DNA of 6,035 nucleotides from Halomonas sp. (lineage in GTDB: Bacteria > Pseudomonadota > Gammaproteobacteria > Pseudomonadales > Halomonadaceae): the NCBI GenBank assembly GCA_007129225.1, contig SKVX01000027.1, forward strand, positions 1-6,035. The letters run 5' to 3'. A program made the position numbers and the translations under genes. The notes below the pieces were generated by a model. The model saw only the letters and a list, made by a program, of their open reading frames with translations. It was not told the DNA's origin and searched no databases. Below are positions 1-5,330 of this stretch, in pieces. The first letter of the stretch is position 1. The number at the start of each line of letters is the position of its first letter.

Positions 1-255
1 CGCGGCAATTACTGGAGTGACTACCTGGGCTGGGACCTCAATAGTGACGGTATCGGCGATATCCCTTATGAGCCCAACGATTCGGTGGACCGGCTGATCT
101 GGACCTATCCGATGGCCAAGATCCTGATGAACAGCCCAGCGGTTCAAGTCTTGCGCTGGGTGCAACGCGAGTTTCCGATCCTGCGTCCGCCTGGCGTGCG
201 CGACAGTCACCCCCTGATGACGCTACCTGACTGGATGGCGGAGGCACTGCAATGA
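1..255 (+). CDS. nosD: NosD, periplasmic nitrous oxide reductase maturation protein (C-terminal 84 residues)
   Basis: Reading frame 1 is open from the first base to TGA at 253-255, so the 5' part of the gene lies outside the window. The visible protein starts RGNYWSDYLGWDLNSDGIGD and contains the segments IPYEPNDSVDRL and RPPGVRDSHPLM, which I recognise as the conserved C-terminal end of NosD. NosD is a periplasmic right-handed beta-helix protein that docks on the NosFY ABC transporter and takes part in assembling the copper centres (CuA and CuZ) of NosZ; it is thought to receive copper from NosL. The GN(Y)WSDY block is typical of the last coils of NosD-type helix repeats. The stop overlaps the nosF start as ATGA, which indicates translational coupling and one transcript. 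Family identity is secure; the N-terminus and signal peptide cannot be seen. Confidence 0.93.
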   Translation, partial: RGNYWSDYLGWDLNSDGIGDIPYEPNDSVDRLIWTYPMAKILMNSPAVQVLRWVQREFPILRPPGVRDSHPLMTLPDWMAEALQ

Positions 256-1229
256 CTCAATCCGTAATCGAGATGACTGGTGTCAGCAAGCGTTTCGGCA
301 AGCTGGCGGCCCTCAATGACGTCAGTCTCTCCCTGGGTGAAGGCGAAGTGCTGGGCCTGATGGGCCACAATGGCGCCGGCAAGTCGACATCAATGAAACT
401 GATTCTGGGTTTGATCCGCCCCAGCAGTGGCCAACTGCGGGTCTTTGGCCATGATCCGAGTGGCACGCAAGCCAATGACCTGAGGCTGCAACTTGGTTAT
501 CTTCCTGAAAATGTGCAGTTCTATGAGCAGCTCAGCGGGTTTGAAGTACTCAGCTACTTTGCCCGCCTCAAGCGGGTGAATCATGGAATAGTCGAATCGT
601 TGCTCGAGCGGGTCGGGCTATCTCATGCCATGCATCGTCGTGTAAAGACCTATTCCAAGGGCATGCGTCAGCGTCTGGGGCTTGCGCAGGCCTTGATAGG
701 CGAGCCACGCTTGATGCTGCTCGACGAGCCCACCGTTGGCCTCGACCCCATGGCGACCCGGGATTTCTATGCCATGGTCGACGAGCTGCGCGACAAGGGG
801 GTCAGCGTTATCCTCTGTTCCCACGTATTGCCCGGCGTCGAGCGCCACATCGACCGCGCGGCGATACTCGGGCAGGGTCGCATGTTGGCCTCGGGCAGCA
901 TTGAGGAGTTGCGCGAAGTCGCCAATCTTCCGCTGATCGTTCGCCTCAGGACGGCACATATACCGGAAATACTTGCCGAGCGGCTGCATCCATTCGGTGT
1001 TCAGATTAGACAGGGTGGCGTTGACCGGCTTGAGCTGGCCGTGCCGACTCGAGCCAAGGTTGAGGTCCTGCGTAATCTGATGGCCGATGACAAGATACTG
1101 GATATCGACCTGGAGCCGCCGACGCTGGAGTCGCTCTACGCACACTTCGATGAAACTGTCCGAGAGGTGTCGACGACAGAAAGCGTCAAGATGTCAGCCA
1201 ACACGGGACAGGAGGGCGTCACCGCATGA
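252..1229 (+). CDS. nosF: NosF, ATPase subunit of the NosDFY maturation transporter
   Basis: A 325-residue cytoplasmic ABC ATPase that powers the NosDFY complex required for NosZ copper-site assembly. Motifs visible: Walker A GHNGAGKS (residues 38-45), Q-loop region GYLPEN (82-87), signature YSKGMRQR (134-141), Walker B LMLLDEP with catalytic Glu159, D-loop GLD (163-165) and switch His191. The signature is YSKGM rather than LSGGQ and the Q-loop has no Gln; both are usual in this drug/NatA-like ABC branch that includes NosF, so they are not defects. The C-terminal domain (about 225-300) is the accessory region seen in NosF, followed by a polar tail of about 20 residues. The start is set by GGAGG at 240-244, 7 nt before ATG, overlapping the nosD stop. 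It also overlaps nosY by ATGA. The antisense and alternate-frame ORFs here are not credible genes. Confidence 0.96.
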   Translation: MTQSVIEMTGVSKRFGKLAALNDVSLSLGEGEVLGLMGHNGAGKSTSMKLILGLIRPSSGQLRVFGHDPSGTQANDLRLQLGYLPENVQFYEQLSGFEVLSYFARLKRVNHGIVESLLERVGLSHAMHRRVKTYSKGMRQRLGLAQALIGEPRLMLLDEPTVGLDPMATRDFYAMVDELRDKGVSVILCSHVLPGVERHIDRAAILGQGRMLASGSIEELREVANLPLIVRLRTAHIPEILAERLHPFGVQIRQGGVDRLELAVPTRAKVEVLRNLMADDKILDIDLEPPTLESLYAHFDETVREVSTTESVKMSANTGQEGVTA

Positions 1230-2056
1230 GAAATCTCTTCATCGTGGCCGGCAAGGAGTTCCGGGATGGCCTGCGTAACCGCTGGGTACTGGCCATCACA
1301 CTGGTGTTTGGTCTGTTGGCTATCGGCCTGGCCTATTTCGGAGCGGCGGCTTCGGGTCAGGTAGGCTTCACTCGCGTCTCGACCACCATCGTCAGCCTGT
1401 CGAGCCTGGCGGTCTTCCTGATTCCCTTGATTGCACTGATGCTGGCCTATGACAGCATCGTCGGCGAAGACGAGCAGGGCACCCTGCTGCTGCTGCTGAC
1501 CTACCCCATCAGCCGGATCGAGATCCTGGCCGGCAAGTTCCTGGGCCATGCCGCCATTCTCGGCGTTTCCACTCTGGTCGGTTTCGGCGTGGCGGGGGGG
1601 ATCATCGCCGGGTTCGGCAGCGTGGAGAACCTTGGCGAGCTGGTGGCTGCCCTGGCGCTGTTCATCCTTTCGGCAATGCTGTTGGGCTGGGCCTTCATCG
1701 GCTTTGCCTACCTGATCAGCGTGAGCGTGGCCGAGAAGTCCCGGGCGGCGGGTATCGCCCTGGTGGTCTGGTTCCTGTTCGTGATTGTCTTCGATCTGGC
1801 TTTGCTGGGATTGCTGGTAGGCACGGGTGGGCAGGTCAGCGAAGGTCTCTTCCACTACCTGCTTCTGCTCAATCCGACGGACATCTTCCGTATCGTCAAC
1901 CTGACCTTCTTCGAGGCAGCGCGTACTCAGGCGGGGCTGGCCTCCATCGGAGCGGATGCTGCCTTTCATCCGGCCTTGCTATTGAGCGCCATGCTGGCCT
2001 GGGTGGCTGCCCCATTGGCACTGGCATTGCTGATCTTCCGGCGCCGTGAGGCATGA
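1226..2056 (+). CDS. nosY: NosY, membrane subunit of the NosDFY maturation transporter
   Basis: A 276-residue inner-membrane ABC-2 type permease that pairs with NosF and carries NosD on its periplasmic face. About six membrane segments can be read: roughly residues 20-41, 55-76, 107-130, 138-166, 174-199 and 249-271. The block DSIVGEDEQGTLLLLLTYPI (76-95), just after segment 2, is the conserved cytoplasmic coupling region of this family and contains acidic residues that face NosF. The N-terminal KEFRDGLRNRW is also typical of NosY and related permeases. The start ATG overlaps the nosF stop (ATGA, 1226-1229), and GGAGGG at 1211-1216 lies 9 nt upstream. Whether the transporter moves a sulfur species or mainly works as a mechanical assembly device has been debated; the sequence does not decide this. 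Confidence 0.95.
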   Translation: MRNLFIVAGKEFRDGLRNRWVLAITLVFGLLAIGLAYFGAAASGQVGFTRVSTTIVSLSSLAVFLIPLIALMLAYDSIVGEDEQGTLLLLLTYPISRIEILAGKFLGHAAILGVSTLVGFGVAGGIIAGFGSVENLGELVAALALFILSAMLLGWAFIGFAYLISVSVAEKSRAAGIALVVWFLFVIVFDLALLGLLVGTGGQVSEGLFHYLLLLNPTDIFRIVNLTFFEAARTQAGLASIGADAAFHPALLLSAMLAWVAAPLALALLIFRRREA

Positions 2057-2073
2057 GCCGTCATTCGGCTTTT
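2056..2073 (+). other. Small hairpin with T-run in the nosY-nosL gap
   Basis: AGCCG (2056-2060) and CGGCT (2066-2070) form a 5-bp stem around TCATT, with T at 2070-2073. It starts at the last base of the nosY stop codon. It resembles a weak intrinsic terminator and could lower nosL transcription relative to nosDFY or stabilise the upstream mRNA. The stem is short, so it may have no function. Confidence 0.25.
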
Positions 2074-2101
2074 CATTAATCCGGCCATAGAGAGTGAAGC
2101 C

Positions 2102-2629
2102 ATGTTGTCACGTAGGAAGTTCATCATCGTGCTGGGTGGGGTCTCGCTGGCAGGGCTGGCAGGTTGCAGCGGTGAGGAGGAACAGCAGGTCACCTGCCAG
2201 CCGCTGCCCATCGAGTCAGGCGACGAATGTGCCGTCTGTGGCATGTATATCGCGGAGTATCCTGGCCCCAAGGGCCAGGCCTGCCTGCGCGATGGCCGTG
2301 TGCTCAAGTTCTGTTCCACATCGGATATGTTCGTCTGGTTGCTCCAGCCCGACTCGGTGCCTCAGCTACGACAGGCCTTTGTCCATGATATGGGGGTCAC
2401 CGACTGGGATAACCCGTCAGACGAGTCCTATATCGAGGCGGACGTGGCCTTTTATGTGACGGAGCAGCCGCTGATGGGTGGTATGGGGCCGACCCTGGCC
2501 TCATTCGGCAGTGAAGCCGATGCTCGCGCTTTCATCGATGAGCATGAAGGACGCCTGCTGGACTACGAGGAAGTCGATGTGGCGGTGATCAACGCACTGG
2601 CAAGGGCTCACATCCAGCGCACCATGTAG
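2102..2629 (+). CDS. nosL: NosL, copper chaperone lipoprotein for nitrous oxide reductase
   Basis: A 175-residue NosL-family lipoprotein. NosL binds Cu(I) and hands it to NosD/NosZ at the periplasmic face. The N-terminus has SRRKF (residues 3-7), a hydrophobic stretch and the lipobox LAG|C with lipidated Cys22; the twin arginine resembles a Tat signal. The mature part shows C43-A-V-C46-G-M48 followed by YPGPKGQ (53-59), the conserved NosL region whose Cys and Met residues supply copper ligands, and FCSTSDMF (70-77). Further cysteines are at 32, 61 and 71. The start is supported by the position of the signal sequence; the ribosome site is weak (GAGTG, 2092-2096). It lies 45 nt after nosY and is the last gene of the visible operon, followed by a strong hairpin. 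Confidence 0.95.
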   Translation: MLSRRKFIIVLGGVSLAGLAGCSGEEEQQVTCQPLPIESGDECAVCGMYIAEYPGPKGQACLRDGRVLKFCSTSDMFVWLLQPDSVPQLRQAFVHDMGVTDWDNPSDESYIEADVAFYVTEQPLMGGMGPTLASFGSEADARAFIDEHEGRLLDYEEVDVAVINALARAHIQRTM

Positions 2630-2634
2630 TGCGC

Positions 2635-2702
2635 GCCCCACAAGATAGCCCCCGGCCAGGTCTCCTGGCCGGGGGCTATCTTGTGGGGCTGTAGCTGTTT
2701 TA
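2635..2702. terminator. Long perfect hairpin between convergent nosL and cytochrome c genes
   Basis: Bases 2635-2660 pair without mismatch with 2664-2689 (26 bp), leaving only TCT (2661-2663) as loop; the top is very GC-rich (CCCCCGGCCAGG). It lies in the 78-nt gap between the nosL stop (2629) and the cytochrome stop (2708, - strand), so it is well placed as a shared terminator for both strands. On the + strand a short T-run (TGTTTTA, 2696-2702) lies about 7 nt beyond the stem, further than in a canonical intrinsic terminator; on the - strand no T-run follows. The stem is much longer than needed for termination, so mRNA 3'-end protection or dispersed-repeat origin is also possible. Confidence 0.75.
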
Positions 2703-2707
2703 TGGGG

Positions 2708-3019
2708 TTACAGTACCGGCTCGAGCATGAAGTCGACGGCGGCCTTGACCTCCTCGTCACTCAGGCCAGGATGGCCGCCGCGCGCCGGCATGGCCTGGAA
2801 GCCCTCGATAGAGTGTTCATACATGGTGTCCATGCCCTTCTCCAGGCGCGGCGCCCAGGCGGCTTCGTCACCCTTGATCGGTGCACCGGCAGCGCCGGTC
2901 ATGTGGCAGGCCATGCAGGCCTGGTTGTAGATGGCTTCGCCATCGGGCTCGGCCTGGGCTGTGGCAGTGAAGGCGAGGGCGGCAGCGCCGGCCAACAGGG
3001 CGGCAGTCATTTTTTTCAT
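2708..3019 (-). CDS. Small periplasmic class I cytochrome c (cytochrome c5-like)
   Basis: A 103-residue exported monohaem cytochrome. The N-terminus MKKMTAALLAGAAALAFTAT followed by AQA is a Sec signal peptide with likely cleavage after Ala23, giving a mature protein of about 80 residues. The haem-binding motif CMACH is at 35-39 and the probable axial ligand is Met77 in AMPARGG. GMDTMYEHSIEGFQAMP and SDEEVKAAVDFML are typical of the c5/c555 group. The C-terminal cysteine pair found in classical cytochrome c5 (CMDC-like) is replaced by HPGL (83-86). The start is supported by AGGAGA on the - strand (3029-3024), about 4-5 nt before ATG. It lies downstream of nsrR on the same strand (136-nt gap) and converges on nosL. 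It probably carries electrons to a periplasmic reductase; NosZ is an attractive partner by location, but that is inference. Confidence 0.93.
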   Translation of the reverse strand: MKKMTAALLAGAAALAFTATAQAEPDGEAIYNQACMACHMTGAAGAPIKGDEAAWAPRLEKGMDTMYEHSIEGFQAMPARGGHPGLSDEEVKAAVDFMLEPVL

Positions 3020-3126
3020 GGGTTCTCCTGGTATAGCGAGGTCACGTTTGGTGCGGGTTGAGAGTGAAGCCAGTCGTTACTTGGGCCAGGCCCATCTCCT
3101 GACTGCCTTCCATGCTAATGCCACCA

Positions 3127-3147
3127 ATGCTTGGCAAAAGCAAGCAT
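3127..3147. promoter_or_regulatory. 7-7-7 dyad upstream of the cytochrome c gene
   Basis: ATGCTTG (3127-3133) and CAAGCAT (3141-3147) form a perfect inverted repeat with a 7-nt spacer, 8 nt past the nsrR stop and 108 nt before the cytochrome start. It matches neither the FNR box nor the NsrR consensus (wrong half-site spacing). It could be an operator for the cytochrome gene or a hairpin at the nsrR 3' end; there is no T-run, so a terminator is unlikely. Confidence 0.35.
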
Positions 3148-3155
3148 CGGCAAAG

Positions 3156-3602
3156 CTATTGTGGTGTTGACGGAATCTGCATCAATTTGGCCAGCTGTGG
3201 CTGGCGTCGGCCCAATATGTCGGCCAGGGTATAGCTATCCAGCACGGCCATGAAAGCCGCCATTGCCTCGTTGAGGATCGGCTTGAGCCGACAGGCCGGC
3301 GTGATGACGCACTCATTCGAATCTCGGAAGCATTCCACCAGGCCAAGCTCATGCTCGGTATCGCGAATCAGGCCGCCCAGCGAGATGGTTTCGGGGGCGC
3401 GGTTCAGCAGCATACCCCCGTTCTTGCCGCGTATGGTAATGATGTAGCCGCGGTGGCTGAGATCATGTACCACTTTCATCAGGTGGTTGCGCGACACGCC
3501 GAAGCTTTCTGCAATTTCATGAATGGTGGCACGCTCCTCGCCCTTGACAGCGAGGTAGATGAGGACACGCAACGCGTAATCGGTATACCGGGTCAGGTGC
3601 AT
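3156..3602 (-). CDS. nsrR: NsrR, nitric oxide-sensing Rrf2-family repressor
   Basis: A 148-residue Rrf2-family winged-helix regulator. The N-terminus MHLTRYTDYALRVLIYLAV matches the family from Met1, fixing the start. The DNA-binding region includes SRNHLMKVVHDLSHRGYI (37-54) and RGKNGGMLL (58-66), the wing residues typical of NsrR. Three cysteines, Cys91, Cys98 and Cys104 (CX6CX5C, ending in ITPACRLKP), plus Asp8, fit the [4Fe-4S] cluster ligands known in NsrR; nitrosylation of the cluster relieves repression. The C-terminal YTLADIL also matches NsrR rather than IscR, whose cysteine spacing differs. The ribosome site is weak (CGGAA, - strand, 6 nt upstream). It follows the DUF454 gene by 52 nt. 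A strong candidate NsrR operator lies at 4103-4125, so it probably controls its own operon and nnrS. Confidence 0.95.
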   Translation of the reverse strand: MHLTRYTDYALRVLIYLAVKGEERATIHEIAESFGVSRNHLMKVVHDLSHRGYIITIRGKNGGMLLNRAPETISLGGLIRDTEHELGLVECFRDSNECVITPACRLKPILNEAMAAFMAVLDSYTLADILGRRQPQLAKLMQIPSTPQ

Positions 3603-3624
3603 GGATTATTCCGTTGTCAGAGGC

Positions 3625-3638
3625 TTGATAAGAGTCAA
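3625..3638. promoter_or_regulatory. FNR/ANR/DNR-type box upstream of nsrR
   Basis: TTGAT (3625-3629), AAGA, GTCAA (3634-3638) match the TTGAT-N4-ATCAA consensus at 9 of 10 positions. It is in the 52-nt gap between the DUF454 stop and the nsrR start, only 22 nt before the ATG. That is too close to activate an nsrR promoter from the usual -41.5 position, and on the - strand the box includes TTGACT, a possible -35 element, so repression or tuning of nsrR is more plausible. FNR, ANR and DNR/NnrR sites cannot be told apart by sequence. Confidence 0.5.
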
Positions 3639-3654
3639 ATCTAAGGCGTTATCG

Positions 3655-4071
3655 TCATCGTACTCTGGTATTAAGTGCGGGTAACCCTGTGGGGCGGGAG
3701 GGTGCGGCATCGGGTCGCGTCAGCACGAAGGTGGCCACACAGCAGAACATCAGCGCCGTCAGCGCCAGGACCACGGGCGGTGCGCTTCCCAGCCACAGCA
3801 CCAGCCAGCTGAATGCCAACAGCACCACCGCCAGCCGCTTCGCCCTGCGCGGAATGGCACGATGTGCCTGCCAGGCTTCCAGGGTGGGGCCGATCCGGGG
3901 GTGCTGCCACAGCCAGCGCGCCAGGCGCGGCGACCCCTTGGGTGCTGCCCAGGCGGCCACCAGCAGGAATGGCGTGGTGGGCAGCAGCGGCACCACGATA
4001 CCCGCAGTCCCCAGGCCGATGCAGCCATAGGCCAGGGCGCGCCAGGCAAAACGCGAAACCATGGTGGTCAT
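3655..4071 (-). CDS. DUF454/YbaN-family inner-membrane protein
   Basis: A 138-residue membrane protein of the DUF454 family (E. coli YbaN type), function unknown. Hallmarks are GLGTAGIVVPLLPTTPFLLV (19-38), the motif GSPRLARWLWQHPRIGP (46-62) and W-Q-A-H-R-A-I-P-R-R-A-K (67-78). Two hydrophobic segments follow at about 80-96 and 98-117, then a polar tail. The frame stays open up to 4134, but I prefer ATG at 4069-4071: GAGG on the - strand lies 5 nt upstream, the family homology starts just after it, and the longer form would add 21 residues overlapping nnrS and its putative operator. It is divergent from nnrS (49-nt gap) and precedes nsrR by 52 nt, so co-transcription with nsrR is likely. The location suggests a role in nitric oxide or respiratory physiology, but that is only guilt by association. 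Confidence 0.87.
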   Translation of the reverse strand: MTTMVSRFAWRALAYGCIGLGTAGIVVPLLPTTPFLLVAAWAAPKGSPRLARWLWQHPRIGPTLEAWQAHRAIPRRAKRLAVVLLAFSWLVLWLGSAPPVVLALTALMFCCVATFVLTRPDAAPSRPTGLPALNTRVR

Positions 4072-4085
4072 GTCGACCTCGCGGA

Positions 4086-4114
4086 TTGGCAGTGGGTGAA
4101 CTAAGGAGTATTTT
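4086..4114 (+). promoter_or_regulatory. Candidate nnrS promoter
   Basis: TTGGCA (4086-4091), a 17-nt spacer and TATTTT (4109-4114) form a moderate sigma-70-like promoter. Its predicted start would be close to 4121, the first base of the nnrS ATG, which would give a leaderless or nearly leaderless mRNA; the SD-like AAGGAG (4103-4108) would then not be transcribed. A promoter further upstream, inside the DUF454 gene, would instead place AAGGAG in the leader, 12 nt from the ATG. Confidence 0.35.
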
Positions 4115-4125
4115 ATATGCATGTT
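4103..4125. promoter_or_regulatory. NsrR operator between DUF454 gene and nnrS
   Basis: AAGGAGTATTT (4103-4113), T, ATATGCATGTT (4115-4125) fit the 11-1-11 inverted-repeat NsrR consensus of gammaproteobacteria (AAGATGYATTT and its complement, as I recall it), with 9 of 11 matches in each half. The site covers the AAGGAG sequence, the nnrS start codon at 4121 and candidate -10 elements of both divergent promoters. Since nsrR is encoded two genes away, repression of nnrS and the DUF454-nsrR genes from this site is a direct reading. A matrix scan would confirm it. Confidence 0.7.
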
Positions 4126-4139
4126 TAATGGCAATGCAA
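4112..4139 (-). promoter_or_regulatory. Candidate promoter for DUF454-nsrR genes
   Basis: Read on the - strand: TTGCAT (4139-4134), 16-nt spacer, TATAAA (4117-4112). The -10 matches 5 of 6 and the -35 matches 4 of 6 consensus bases. Transcription would begin near 4105 and give a leader of about 34 nt before the ATG at 4071. The -10 lies inside the putative NsrR operator. Confidence 0.45.
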
Positions 4140-5320
4140 AATCCTTCGCGCCAGAGGCAGGGCAAAAGCCCGTCTCGACAGTGCTGCGACAGCCTGCCTG
4201 GCGCTGGTTCTTTCCCTTGGCGGCACTGCACGCAGCACTTGTGGTGCCGCTGTCGCTGCTCGCCCTCTACCATGGGTGGGACATCTTGTCGCAGCTGGCG
4301 TCGCCGGCCGCCCATGCTCGTGAGTTGCTGTTCGGCTTCGCCCTGGCCGTCATCGCCGGCTATCTGCTTGGGCCGCTGTCGCGGCGACTGCAGGGTGGGC
4401 TGGTGGGCCTGTGGTTGATAGGGCGGCTGGGCATCCTCGATTGGCCGGGAGGCGCGCTGGCTACCCTGGCCGATGCGCTCTTTGCCCTGTGGCTGGCCGG
4501 CTTGCTGGTGCCCCGGTTTCTCGCCGCAAAGAAGTGGCGCAACCGCATCCTCTCCCCGCTGCTGGGACTGATCTGCCTGCTGGCGGTGGTGACCCTGACC
4601 TGGCGCTACCTGGATGACATGCCGACCACGGCACCTCTGATGCACCAGAGCGTGCTATGGCTAGTATTGCTGATGACATTCATGGGTGGACGGATCATAT
4701 CGCCTGCCGTCAATGGTTACCTGATGAGCCGCTATCGCATGGCGGGCGCCGGCGTGCAACCGCAGATCGAGTCGGCACTGATTATTCTGCTGGGGCTCGC
4801 GCCCTTCATGATGCTGTGGGCGACCCTGCGACCGCTGGCGGCGGGACTGGTACTGGCGGCCGGGCTGCTGGTGCTGTGGCGTGTAATGCGCTGGGGGCCT
4901 GGCCGCTGCCGCGATCGCCCCGACTTGCTGGTGTTGATGCTGGGCTATACCTGGCTCGGCATCGGGCTGCTGATGCTGGCTCGCACCTGGTGGGTGCCGG
5001 TGCATGCGAGTACGGCGCTGCACATATTTACCATTGGCGCCCTGGGTACGCTCTCCAGCGTCATCATGCTGCGCCACGTGATACTGCGCGCCAGGCAGCG
5101 CCCCGAGTCCGAGTGGGCGCTGGTGCCGTTGGCCGGGCTGTTTTCCACCGCCGCCATTCTGCGGCTCTGGGCGCTGGAGGCCGGTAGTGCCTGGCTGGTC
5201 ATCCTATGGGGGTCGGCACTGCTCTGGAGCCTGGCATGGCTGCTGGTGGCTTGGCGGCTGCGCTACTGGATGGCGCGGCTCCCCACCGGTCGGCCAGTAC
5301 AAACGCGTCCCGGTAATTGA
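4121..5320 (+). CDS. nnrS: NnrS-family membrane protein (divergent), nitric oxide response
   Basis: A 399-residue polytopic inner-membrane protein with about 12 hydrophobic segments. NnrS proteins are haem- and copper-containing membrane proteins linked to NO tolerance, often under NsrR or NnrR control. Family marks: WRWFFPLAALHAAL (27-40), AHARELLFGFALAVIAGYLL (64-83), MGGRIISP (188-195), LGYTWLGIGLL (274-284) and LHIFTIGALGTLSSVIMLRH (300-319). It departs from typical NnrS: the usual WHAHEM reads AHAREL (residues 64-69), so one His is Arg67, and the LGHTGR stretch after GAIGT is absent. ATG at 4121 is the only sensible start; AAGGAG (4103-4108) is 12 nt away, unusually far, and another ATG at 4117 ends after three codons. 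It is divergent from the DUF454 gene and upstream of hemN on the same strand. Confidence 0.85.
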   Translation: MFNGNAKSFAPEAGQKPVSTVLRQPAWRWFFPLAALHAALVVPLSLLALYHGWDILSQLASPAAHARELLFGFALAVIAGYLLGPLSRRLQGGLVGLWLIGRLGILDWPGGALATLADALFALWLAGLLVPRFLAAKKWRNRILSPLLGLICLLAVVTLTWRYLDDMPTTAPLMHQSVLWLVLLMTFMGGRIISPAVNGYLMSRYRMAGAGVQPQIESALIILLGLAPFMMLWATLRPLAAGLVLAAGLLVLWRVMRWGPGRCRDRPDLLVLMLGYTWLGIGLLMLARTWWVPVHASTALHIFTIGALGTLSSVIMLRHVILRARQRPESEWALVPLAGLFSTAAILRLWALEAGSAWLVILWGSALLWSLAWLLVAWRLRYWMARLPTGRPVQTRPGN

Positions 5321-5330
5321 TCACGGACAA
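5317..5330. promoter_or_regulatory. Weak FNR/ANR-type box upstream of hemN
   Basis: TTGAT (5317-5321), CACG, GACAA (5326-5330) match TTGAT-N4-ATCAA at 8 of 10 positions and overlap the nnrS stop codon. It is centred about 104 nt before the hemN ATG. Activation from -41.5 would put the start near 5365, but I see no convincing -10 there. hemN is a classic FNR/ANR target, which is the main reason to list it. Confidence 0.3.

Noticed and set aside
651..675. Non-canonical ABC signature (YSKGM in place of LSGGQ) in NosF as a sign of inactivation
   Set aside because: This variant is normal in the NosF/NatA-like branch, and Walker A, Walker B, D-loop and switch His are intact.
1484..1499. CTG triplet run in nosY as a repeat of interest
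   Set aside because: It encodes Leu residues in a hydrophobic part of NosY and reflects codon preference.
1136..1969. 277-codon antisense open frame over nosY
   Set aside because: Extremely rich in Gln, Asp and Arg, the usual composition of the complement of a GC-rich membrane-protein gene; NosY on the other strand is secure.
3127..3147. Second NsrR site upstream of the cytochrome gene
   Set aside because: The half-sites are too far apart (ATG to CAT spans 21 nt rather than 17) and lack the ATTT/AAAT core.
4072..4134. Upstream start for the DUF454 protein (extra 21 residues)
   Set aside because: No ribosome site at 4134, no family homology in the extension, and it would overlap nnrS and the operator; GAGG before 4071 supports the shorter form.
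3671..4645. 324-codon - strand open frame spanning the DUF454 gene and the start of nnrS
   Set aside because: It overlaps two recognisable genes in other frames and its translation is low-complexity with no family resemblance.
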